NCBI GenBank assembly: GCA_039026975.1 | Contig: JBCCLI010000300.1 | Location: forward strand, 1 to 8,206 | DNA: 8,206 nt | Reading direction: 5' to 3' | DNA from: JBCBKZ01 sp039026975 | GTDB taxonomy: Bacteria > Bacteroidota > Bacteroidia > J057 | The notes under the pieces: model-generated | Databases searched by the model: none | What the model saw: only the letters and a program-made list of their open reading frames with translations | What the model was told of the DNA's origin: nothing | Shown here: piece by piece, positions 1 to 6,805 of the stretch | How positions within the stretch are numbered: the stretch's first letter is position 1 | Layout: each line of letters begins with the position of its first letter | Position numbers and translations under genes: made by a program

Positions 1-131
1 CCTCTGTAGGCTGCTGCCAATAAATTCGTATCCATCAGAAACAAGAGAAGGCTATTCACCAATAAACAAGTGAATAACCCAAATAGGACATAAGCCCATT
101 TCTGTTGTCGGGATACTAAGGTTCTCTTCAT
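1..131 (-). CDS. N-terminus of an unidentified membrane-anchored or exported protein (3' end beyond window)
   Basis: The ATG at 131-129 overlaps the TGA stop of the upstream CRTAC1-like gene (130-128) in an ATGA arrangement. The frame stays open for 43 codons to the window edge. The protein begins MKRTLVSRQQKWAYV and continues into a hydrophobic stretch at about residues 13-33 (WAYVLFGLFTCLLVNSLLFL), then MDTNLLAAAYR. The basic N-terminus followed by about 20 apolar residues indicates a transmembrane helix or uncleaved signal anchor. A cysteine at residue 24 lies inside the helix and has no convincing lipobox. The 4-nt overlap implies translational coupling to the preceding lipoprotein gene, so the product probably works with it. 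Too little is visible to name a family. The start is well supported by the overlap and the membrane segment; the function is unknown. Confidence 0.7.
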   Translation of the reverse strand, partial: MKRTLVSRQQKWAYVLFGLFTCLLVNSLLLFLMDTNLLAAAYR

Positions 132-1879
132 AGTTCCTGCATAAGCGTCATGTTGGCTGCTCCCTCCTGAAGGTAGTAACTGGCATCTGCTGTTAGTGAT
201 CCATAAGTGTCAGACCTGCCTCCCGGCCAAAAGATACGTACCGAGTCTACCTGTGAGTTGTTCCCCAGCCCGAAGGTGAGTATCCTTTCTGATTGGGATA
301 GATAGCCTTCAGCAGAGACTACACGCTGCATTTGCTGGCTTCCCTTACAATAAACTTTCACTACCGCTCCTATAGCATCTCGATTAACCGTTTTTCCTTC
401 CAGTTTTATTCTGAGGTAGTGATAGCTATGTTCTGTATCATTTCTCAGTAAATGAACAGGCCCATCGTTCTCGCTTAATAGCATATCCAGATCTCCATCA
501 TGGTCTATGTCTGCTACTGCAGAAGCTCTGGCTACCAAAGAATCTGTCAATACACCTCCTATTTTACTCGCCTTATCTTCAAAGGTCCCATCTCCTTTAT
601 TCACAAATAAATGAGGTAACTGTCTAAAGGAGATGTCAGGTGCTTTCTTCTGAATATCTGTAAATACGTGTCCATTTGCTGCCAGTAAGTCCTGATCTCC
701 ATCCAAGTCAGCATCAAATAGGCTTAGTCCAAATGTCAAAGTTAGGAAGCTTGGTTTTCCAATATGAGAAGCATAAGCATTGTCTATAAAGATGCCATTA
801 GGTAAGGCTTTATAAACGCTGATGGGTTGTCTGGAGAAGTTCCCTACGGCAATGCTCTCAAATCCACTATTATCCATATCACCAGCGACCAGGCCCATAC
901 CCGCCCGGGGTTTTCCATCTTGATTATAGGCTATCCCTGCTGAAGTACCTACCTCCTCAAAAGTTCCATCTCCTTTATTGTGGAAGAGTAAGTCCGGCTG
1001 CATGTCATTTGCGACAACTAAGTCCAACCACCCATCTTGCTCTATATCTATGATGGTTAAGCCAAGGGTTTTAATAGGAGAAATCCCATTAGGCCCTAGA
1101 AAACCAGCTTCGCTTGTCATGTCTGAGAAAGTTCCATCACCATTATTATGATAGAAGACCCCTTGTTCACCTTCATACAGATTGGGATGGCAATAGTTAT
1201 CATGAATTCCATCCAGAGAACACCAGATATTTCTGTCCATATCCTGGTTCCAGACCAGGTAGTTTCCCACGTATAGATCCAGATACCCATCATTGTCAGC
1301 ATCAAAGAAAATAGAGGCTGTACTCCACACAGCTTTGCCTTGTACGCCAGCAACCTTACTGATATCTGCGAATGTTCCGCCCTTATTTTCCAGCAAGAAG
1401 TTTTTTGTGAGGGTGGTCACATATAGGTCCTGATCTCCATCATTATCTATGTCTCCAGAAATACATCCAAAAGTGTATGCTTCTACTACATCTAAACCGG
1501 CTTCCGCTGTTATCTCCTTGAATTGAGTATTTCCAAAATTTTTAAACAGCCTTAATGAGGGAACGCCTTGTACCTTGCTCTTCTCCCACTTACCCCCGCC
1601 TGTGAGTAGCACATCCTGATACCCATCTCCATCATAGTCAATAAAGGAGGCACCTCCTCCCATAATTTCAGGCATAAAAAACTCTCCGTAAGCCCCTGAT
1701 TCATGCTTAAATGATATCCCTCCCTCTTCGGTGATATCTTTGAACCTTATATCCATTTCCTCCTCATGACTGAGGCTTTCTTTTTGTGGTTCTTGCTTAT
1801 TGGCACAAGACAATAGGCCTCCAGCAAGTAGGCAGCTAAAAAGGAGGAAGTAGTAAGTAAAACGACTATTCTTTTGCAT
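128..1879 (-). CDS. CRTAC1-like FG-GAP/VCBS repeat lipoprotein with C-terminal ASPIC/UnbV domain
   Basis: This is a 583-residue predicted lipoprotein. The N-terminus MQKNSRFTYYF is followed by a hydrophobic stretch and the lipobox GLLSC, with acylated Cys at 25. An ATG 15 codons upstream (1924) is in frame, but 1879 gives a normal signal peptide and a shorter overlap (14 nt) with the preceding gene. Seven FG-GAP calcium-type loops start near residues 81, 143, 193, 278, 334, 389 and 457 (for example DYDGDGYQD, DIDNDGDQD, DADNDGYLD, DIDHDGDLD). The fifth, DMDNSGFES, is degenerate. They fit a seven-bladed beta-propeller. Repeated NKGDGTF motifs mark the strands between them. The ASPIC/UnbV domain spans about 487-571 (YLRIKLEG, AEGYLSQSE, FGLG, IFWPGG). 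A Cys pair at 220 and 230 (C-x9-C-H-P) lies between loops 3 and 4, as in many bacterial CRTAC1 relatives. Similar domains in other proteins suggest protein or ligand binding. Catalysis is not indicated, and the true ligand is unknown. The gene ends in the ATGA overlap with the next gene. Confidence 0.92.
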   Translation of the reverse strand: MQKNSRFTYYFLLFSCLLAGGLLSCANKQEPQKESLSHEEEMDIRFKDITEEGGISFKHESGAYGEFFMPEIMGGGASFIDYDGDGYQDVLLTGGGKWEKSKVQGVPSLRLFKNFGNTQFKEITAEAGLDVVEAYTFGCISGDIDNDGDQDLYVTTLTKNFLLENKGGTFADISKVAGVQGKAVWSTASIFFDADNDGYLDLYVGNYLVWNQDMDRNIWCSLDGIHDNYCHPNLYEGEQGVFYHNNGDGTFSDMTSEAGFLGPNGISPIKTLGLTIIDIEQDGWLDLVVANDMQPDLLFHNKGDGTFEEVGTSAGIAYNQDGKPRAGMGLVAGDMDNSGFESIAVGNFSRQPISVYKALPNGIFIDNAYASHIGKPSFLTLTFGLSLFDADLDGDQDLLAANGHVFTDIQKKAPDISFRQLPHLFVNKGDGTFEDKASKIGGVLTDSLVARASAVADIDHDGDLDMLLSENDGPVHLLRNDTEHSYHYLRIKLEGKTVNRDAIGAVVKVYCKGSQQMQRVVSAEGYLSQSERILTFGLGNNSQVDSVRIFWPGGRSDTYGSLTADASYYLQEGAANMTLMQEL

Positions 1880-4800
1880 ATCCGTGATAATCAAATAGCT
1901 GCAGGCTATTGTTATTCCTAGCACTAATCAGGACCTGAGAGGTTTCATCCTTCCCTAGCCTAAGCGATTTCAAATCTTTTACATCTCCATGAATAAAAAG
2001 GCCACTTTCCTCATTGGGTATAGCTTGAAAAGCACCTGCCCCATTTCCTATAAGTAATAGGCCTAAGGAGGCATCATTTCTGGGGGTTTCTATTTCTGTC
2101 CAGTACAGGTTTCCAGCTATTACCAAGTCCAGGTTCCCATCCTGGTTCCAGTCTTGTACCTCTATCGCATTGACAGAAGAGACTTGGGCTAAATTAGGTA
2201 AGGGAGAATGACTCCATACAGAATCTCCCCTATTCACTATCAGAGAGGTAGCAAATTGAGTGGCGTGGTATTGTAACGCATTTCCCAGGTTACTTTCTCC
2301 ATATACCTCAATCAGGGTAGCTGAGGCAAAAGACTCATAATCGCGAAACTTCAACTCTATAGCTGGAATTTGCTCAGATGAGCATTGCCGCCCTCTTAGG
2401 GGGAACTGTTGTCCTGCTTGTTCATATCCGAGAACAATGTCCGTTTTACCATTACCATCAAAATCTCCGGAATACACACTAAAGGGCGCTTCCGGGCTTG
2501 CCTTATATTTTAGATTATTTCCAATATTTCCCGCTACATAGTCCGTATCCCCATCTCCATCAAAGTCTCCTTCTGCCAGACTTTGCCACCAACCTACCTG
2601 TGAATCCAATCCAAAAGCGGATGTTTGGTCCGAAAACGCCTCTCCCTCATTTCTAAAGAACTGAACAGGCATCCACTCAGCTGCTATGATAAGATCAAGC
2701 TTGCCATCTTCATTAAAATCTGACCATAGTGCGTCCGTCACCATACCTAAGTCTGTTAATGCCGGGAGAACTTCATTAGACACTTCCGTAAAACATACAT
2801 CCTGACCTACGCCACCTTCATTTCTCAGAATATGACTACTTGCTGGTGAAGGATATCTTCCAGGGATTAGTCTGCCACCTACAAATAGATCCTGGTCCCC
2901 ATCTCCATCAAAATCTCCCGCCTTTACACAGCTCCCTGCAGTGTAGAGTTCAGGTATGGAAGCCGTGGCTTTCTCAAACACTCCTTCTCCAAGGTTTATA
3001 TATAAGCGGTCGAGAAGATATTCCTGGCTACCCACAAATTCCCCTCCTCCACTTATCACATAGAGATCCAGATCATTATCTCCGTCAGCATCAAATAAGA
3101 GTGAACCTATGTCTTCATACTTTTTATCTTCTTCCCAAGGCCCTGGAAGTTTATCAAATGCACCTGTAGCATTTTGGATAAATAGGCTAGCTGGCTCATT
3201 GTAGGCGTTCCCTACAAAGAAATCCTCTAGTCCATCTCCGTTTACATCTCCAGTGGATAAGGCTGGTCCCAAACGGGAATACTGATAGGGTAAGAGGGGT
3301 TCCAGGTTATAATCGTTATAGGAACTTTCCCTATGCCTGTATTCGAGAGAAACATCAGTAGGCGTTTCTTGGAACGGGGTCTTTTTGCTCGCTAATTCCT
3401 CCGCTTTCTGAGGGGATAGGGCATCAGCGTAAGAAATGGTTAGCACCTGGTCAGCAGCTACATTCGATAAAAGTTGTTCTTTTCCGTCTGGCCACCGAAT
3501 ATTCACTTTTTCTACTCTATTCTTCTGTCCTAATCCAAAATGGAGGATAGGTTCTACTGAAGATTGGAAGCCTCTGGTCAAGCTTAAAGACTGGAATTGG
3601 CTACCTTTACCATCTTTCAGCTCTACCTGGGTACCTATCCCTAGGGGGTTTTCTGTTGGGCCGTCTAATTTGATACGCAGAAAATGCTTACCCATGGTCT
3701 GATTTTGGAAAAGGCTGGCTTCCATATCCATATTATTGGTGACCAGATCCAGATCACCATCATTGTCCAGGTCAGCATAAGCTATTCCATGAGAGAATCC
3801 TTTCAGGTTTAAGCCCCATTCTTCACTTACATCCGTGAAAGTTAGGTCCCCATTATTCTGGAATGCGTAGTTTTCAATTTTTTCAGAAGGGATATCCTCG
3901 TAATTAATATTTTCCAGAGAACGTGAAAAGTTGATTTTGACCTTCATCGAATTCACAAAATCTCTGTTATTCACATCTCTTTTTATTCCGTTGGTTATCA
4001 CTAAATCCTTCCATCCATCATTATCCAAGTCCGCAAAAAGAGGCCCCCAGCTCCAGTCTGTGGCTGAGATGCCTGCCAGGCTACTTACATTACTAAATTG
4101 CTGGATGCCATTTCCATCTCTACCTCTGTTTAGCTGCAGGCTGTTATACATATACTGATAGTGGAATCCACTTTGTACCATATTCCAGAAGAGAGATGGA
4201 TTCATACTCGCCATGTTTTCTTTATTCCGACGATTGTCTTTTGGGGTCATATCCACCTGAACAATATCTACCAACCCATCATTATTATAGTCCGCAGCAT
4301 CACTCCCCATACCGAATAAGGAAGTTTGCCTAGTCGATTGTTGTAAGGATTCAGTAAAGGTTCCATCTCCCTGATTTATGAACATCCGATCAGGAGTACT
4401 AAAATCGTTTGACAAATAAATATCTTCCCACCCGTCAGCATTAAGATCTGCCACACTCACCCCCAGGGTAAGTCCATAATTAGCTACTCCTGCAGCAGTT
4501 GACACCTCCATGAAGTGTCCATCCCCCTTATTCTCGTAAAGATGATCGCTATCCTGGAGGGCCAGATTTTCCATCTTTTCCTTGTAATACCTATTTGAGC
4601 TACCAAAGGGAGCTGTGGGATAGTTGCCCACATACAGGTCCAGGTCTCCATCTTTATCGTAATCAAAAAAGGTGGATTGTATGGAAGGACCTCTGTCTGC
4701 AATTCCCCATTTTTCTGCCTCTTCAGTGAAGGTCGGAATGGCTACCTCTGCTTCTTCATTCGAGATACCTCTATTGACAAATAATTGGTTTTTTGTATTA

Positions 4801-5243
4801 AACCCACTTCCAGATACAGAAACATAAATATCCAACCAACCATCATGATTAATATCTACCAAAGCTATACCTGTATACCACCGACTATCGCCTGATACGC
4901 CGGCTTCTTTCCCTATCTCTAAAAATTGCCACTCCCCCTGATTCAGATACAGAGTGTTCTCCACCATATTTCCGGTAAAGAAAATATCAGTTAATCCATC
5001 ATTGTTAAAATCCCCTGTAGCTACTCCTCCACCCAGGTATAAGTAGGGGTATTTGTAGTAGTTAAACTCAGCCGTTTCTTCTATTCGGTTGTTAAAGAGA
5101 ACTCTTGTTTCAGTAGCGTTTTTTTGAACAAAGGTAGTGGTAGCTTGCCCTTGTTTGTCTACCTGGCAAGAAGATATATTTACAAAAATTAGAAGTAGTA
5201 ATAGCCATCTCATAAGCATCATTTTTCTGGACAAATGCCTCAT
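1866..5243 (-). CDS. Large double-propeller FG-GAP/VCBS lipoprotein with central ASPIC/UnbV domain
   Basis: This is a 1125-residue predicted lipoprotein. A basic N-terminus and leucine-rich core (MRWLLLLLIF) lead to the lipobox ISSC, with Cys at 26. Fourteen FG-GAP calcium loops are visible. Seven precede the central domain, near residues 78, 130, 194, 266, 318, 405 and 491 (DFNNDGLTD, DINHDGWLD, DYDKDGDLD and others). Seven follow it, near 666, 718, 777, 842, 893, 927 and 1031 (DVNGDGLED, DFDGDGDQD, DWNQDGNLD and others). The ASPIC/UnbV domain lies at about 519-606 (FLRIKLDG, TRGFQSS, HFGLG, IRWPDG). The two halves probably form two calcium-stabilised beta-propellers. Between loops 6 and 7 of the second half, residues 949-982 form a non-propeller insert with RGRQCSSEQIP. 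The position after SusCD suggests a cell-envelope accessory to import, possibly surface-exposed; substrate unknown. The start is uncertain: ATGs at 5243, 5222, 5219 and 5213 all leave a usable signal peptide. The 5243 ATG lies inside a 10-bp hairpin stem, so 5222 (preceded by AGAAAA) is a strong alternative. The longest form is given. Confidence 0.93.
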   Translation of the reverse strand: MRHLSRKMMLMRWLLLLLIFVNISSCQVDKQGQATTTFVQKNATETRVLFNNRIEETAEFNYYKYPYLYLGGGVATGDFNNDGLTDIFFTGNMVENTLYLNQGEWQFLEIGKEAGVSGDSRWYTGIALVDINHDGWLDIYVSVSGSGFNTKNQLFVNRGISNEEAEVAIPTFTEEAEKWGIADRGPSIQSTFFDYDKDGDLDLYVGNYPTAPFGSSNRYYKEKMENLALQDSDHLYENKGDGHFMEVSTAAGVANYGLTLGVSVADLNADGWEDIYLSNDFSTPDRMFINQGDGTFTESLQQSTRQTSLFGMGSDAADYNNDGLVDIVQVDMTPKDNRRNKENMASMNPSLFWNMVQSGFHYQYMYNSLQLNRGRDGNGIQQFSNVSSLAGISATDWSWGPLFADLDNDGWKDLVITNGIKRDVNNRDFVNSMKVKINFSRSLENINYEDIPSEKIENYAFQNNGDLTFTDVSEEWGLNLKGFSHGIAYADLDNDGDLDLVTNNMDMEASLFQNQTMGKHFLRIKLDGPTENPLGIGTQVELKDGKGSQFQSLSLTRGFQSSVEPILHFGLGQKNRVEKVNIRWPDGKEQLLSNVAADQVLTISYADALSPQKAEELASKKTPFQETPTDVSLEYRHRESSYNDYNLEPLLPYQYSRLGPALSTGDVNGDGLEDFFVGNAYNEPASLFIQNATGAFDKLPGPWEEDKKYEDIGSLLFDADGDNDLDLYVISGGGEFVGSQEYLLDRLYINLGEGVFEKATASIPELYTAGSCVKAGDFDGDGDQDLFVGGRLIPGRYPSPASSHILRNEGGVGQDVCFTEVSNEVLPALTDLGMVTDALWSDFNEDGKLDLIIAAEWMPVQFFRNEGEAFSDQTSAFGLDSQVGWWQSLAEGDFDGDGDTDYVAGNIGNNLKYKASPEAPFSVYSGDFDGNGKTDIVLGYEQAGQQFPLRGRQCSSEQIPAIELKFRDYESFASATLIEVYGESNLGNALQYHATQFATSLIVNRGDSVWSHSPLPNLAQVSSVNAIEVQDWNQDGNLDLVIAGNLYWTEIETPRNDASLGLLLIGNGAGAFQAIPNEESGLFIHGDVKDLKSLRLGKDETSQVLISARNNNSLQLFDYHGYAKE

Positions 5244-5265
5244 CCCCGAAAACCAGGGATGAGGC
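5237..5265 (-). promoter_or_regulatory. 10-bp perfect hairpin in the susD-downstream junction, covering the first ATG of the next gene
   Basis: The arms GCCTCATCCC (5237-5246) and GGGATGAGGC (5256-5265) are perfect reverse complements with a 9-nt loop between them. In the mRNA the stem is GC-rich. Its 3' arm contains the first candidate start codon of the 1125-residue lipoprotein gene (5243-5241). On the transcript, the bases after the stem read AUUUGUCC, so the U-tract is poor and this is not a standard intrinsic terminator. Likely roles are partial attenuation, 3'-end protection of an abundant susCD message, or control of translation initiation downstream. The inverted repeat is directly visible; the role is inference. 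Confidence 0.6.
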
Positions 5266-5279
5266 TTACTAAAACCTGC

Positions 5280-5296
5280 CAGGTAATGATTACCTG
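5280..5296 (-). repeat. Palindrome spanning the susD stop codon
   Basis: The sequence CAGGTAATGATTACCTG is a perfect 17-base palindrome around a central base, able to form a 7-bp stem with a 3-nt loop. It includes the TAA stop of the susD gene (5292-5290). A further ACCTG at 5274-5278 can pair with the same CAGGT arm (5280-5284), so two alternative small hairpins are possible. It sits 14 nt from the stronger 5237-5265 hairpin. It may assist mRNA 3'-end stability or processing, but short AT-containing palindromes also occur by chance. Confidence 0.4.
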
Positions 5297-6783
5297 CAAC
5301 AAGGATTCTGTTCCCAATCCTTTCTCAATAACATTTCATTTAGCGGGATAGGTGCGTAATAGTAAGGTTCAAATGAAGCCTCAGAATTCACATCTACAGA
5401 TGGATTGAGTGGGAGTTCATTGGGGAAATCCCTCTTGGCGGTAGCTTCTGCTACTATCTGATTTCGGACAAGGTCCCACCAACGTTCCCATTCACCTGCA
5501 AATTCCCAAGCTCTTTCATCTAGCACGGCTCTATGAAATTCATCCCCGGATAAGCCTGATGCCAGGTCAACATCTGGATTAGGAATATCTAAAGATACAC
5601 CTGCAGCCCTTCTCTTAATGGTATTAATAGACGCGTATGCCTGCGCACTAGGACCACCTTCAGCCTTATTAGCTGCCTCAGCATAAATGAGGTGAGCATC
5701 AGCATATCTTAGCACATATACATTTAGACTATTGATAGTTTGCACCTGGAAGCCTCTGGTTTTCAGGTAATAAGGGTGCCCCTGAGAAGTTTCCTGCCAA
5801 GGAATACCTCCACCAAAAATGGTTTGGAAGGTAGCCTCTTTACGGGGTCCTTCAGGAAATTCTTCAAAGAACTTAATCTCTGAGTAATAGTCATCCCATC
5901 CTCCCTCTTCTGCTTCTGCCCCAATGGAGAAAGGCAACCTATTTGATAGTCCCCAATCTCCACAGGTAGCACATGCCTGAACCGCCAATACACTTTCAGA
6001 ATTATTATCATTTGCTTCTAGCCAGAGTTCTGAGTAATTGCTCAGCAAACCATTCGGCGCATTGTTCAACACGTCTATGGCTTTTTCCGCAGCTAAGGCA
6101 TAGTTCTCAGATCGTTTCAATGGCCATCCGGCTGAAGTGAGATACACTTTGGCTAGCATCAGTTTTGCTGCCCACTTATTTACTCTCCCAGGTTCGTCAA
6201 ACCAGGTATCAGGAAGTCTGTCTTCAGCAAACCTTAGATCAGAAATAATCAGATTATATACTTCCTCTACACTATTCCGAGGTTCATCACCGGTAGCATC
6301 AGCTGTAACTATGGGAACTGGCCCAAAGGTTCTTACCAGGCGGAAATATGCCCAGGCACGTAGAAAATATGCCTCAGAGGCAATAGCATCCCTATCAGGG
6401 CTCTCTGCTACCTTTTCAAAGTTGTTTATTACGGCATTGGCATGGAAAACCACTCTAAAAAGGGGATCCCAGTTATGCTGCTTTAGCCATTCGTAGGATG
6501 GATTAGCAGTAAATCTGTCAAATCCCCTAAATGGTTCTTTGTTACTTCCCTCTCGAGAAGTTACATCATCTCCTGCCAGGGTGGGCATTCCTCCCTGGGC
6601 ATTTAGCCAGAATTCCATAAACGGCCTGTATGCTGCTACTACACCCGCCTTTAAATCATTATTGTTGTTGTAGAATGATTCAGGCGTCAATAGTCCATCC
6701 GGCGTTTCTTCTAACTCTGCACAACTGGCAATCAGAAGAAGAATAGTGAGTATTGAGAATATTTTAATTGAAATGAATTTCAT
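5290..6783 (-). CDS. SusD/RagB family outer-membrane nutrient-binding lipoprotein
   Basis: This is a full-length 497-residue SusD-like protein, the usual family size. The signal peptide MKFISIKIFSILTILLLIASC ends in a lipobox with Cys at 21. The acidic residues after it (CAELEET) resemble surface-export signals of Bacteroidota lipoproteins. SusD-like N-terminal and TPR-type helical features are seen at EAYFLRAWAYFRLVRTFG (about 137-154), followed by PVPIVT. The C-terminal SusD_RagB signature includes VLRYADAHLIYAEA (357-370), LDERAWEFAGEWERWWDLVR (421-440) and the PIPLNEMLL...DWEQNP ending. It caps the SusC barrel and captures substrate at the cell surface. The gene starts 22 nt after the susC stop, consistent with co-transcription. 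Unusual details are a CATC motif at 271-274 and a Cys-Cys-Arg terminus. The substrate cannot be read from the sequence; family assignment is firm. Confidence 0.97.
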   Translation of the reverse strand: MKFISIKIFSILTILLLIASCAELEETPDGLLTPESFYNNNNDLKAGVVAAYRPFMEFWLNAQGGMPTLAGDDVTSREGSNKEPFRGFDRFTANPSYEWLKQHNWDPLFRVVFHANAVINNFEKVAESPDRDAIASEAYFLRAWAYFRLVRTFGPVPIVTADATGDEPRNSVEEVYNLIISDLRFAEDRLPDTWFDEPGRVNKWAAKLMLAKVYLTSAGWPLKRSENYALAAEKAIDVLNNAPNGLLSNYSELWLEANDNNSESVLAVQACATCGDWGLSNRLPFSIGAEAEEGGWDDYYSEIKFFEEFPEGPRKEATFQTIFGGGIPWQETSQGHPYYLKTRGFQVQTINSLNVYVLRYADAHLIYAEAANKAEGGPSAQAYASINTIKRRAAGVSLDIPNPDVDLASGLSGDEFHRAVLDERAWEFAGEWERWWDLVRNQIVAEATAKRDFPNELPLNPSVDVNSEASFEPYYYAPIPLNEMLLRKDWEQNPCCR

Positions 6784-6805
6784 AACGTACGGTCATTAAC
6801 ACGAA

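Noticed and set aside
128..1924. Start of the small propeller lipoprotein at 1924
   Set aside because: It would add 15 residues before a complete lipoprotein signal peptide and lengthen the overlap with the upstream gene to 59 nt. The ATG at 1879 fits better.
2840..3169. Plus-strand open frame of 109 codons, and the other plus-strand frames at 1114-1314, 3436-3702, 3931-4158 and 6137-6496
   Set aside because: All lie antisense inside well-supported FG-GAP or SusD genes. Their translations show no recognisable domain, and no spacing or start context supports them.
4484..4702. Minus-strand alternate-frame open frames at 4484-4702, 1117-1353 and 5763-6011
   Set aside because: They are frame-shifted readings of the propeller and SusD genes, which are continuous in their own frames with intact family motifs.
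128..5243. Enediyne or other natural-product cluster, suggested by the UnbV domain name
   Set aside because: ASPIC/UnbV domains are widespread in FG-GAP proteins, and no polyketide synthase or other biosynthetic gene is visible in the window.
5237..5265. Intrinsic transcription terminator between susD and the large lipoprotein gene
   Set aside because: The stem is strong, but the sequence after it on the minus strand is AUUUGUCC, without a convincing U-run. Downstream genes are tightly packed in the same direction, so full termination is unlikely.
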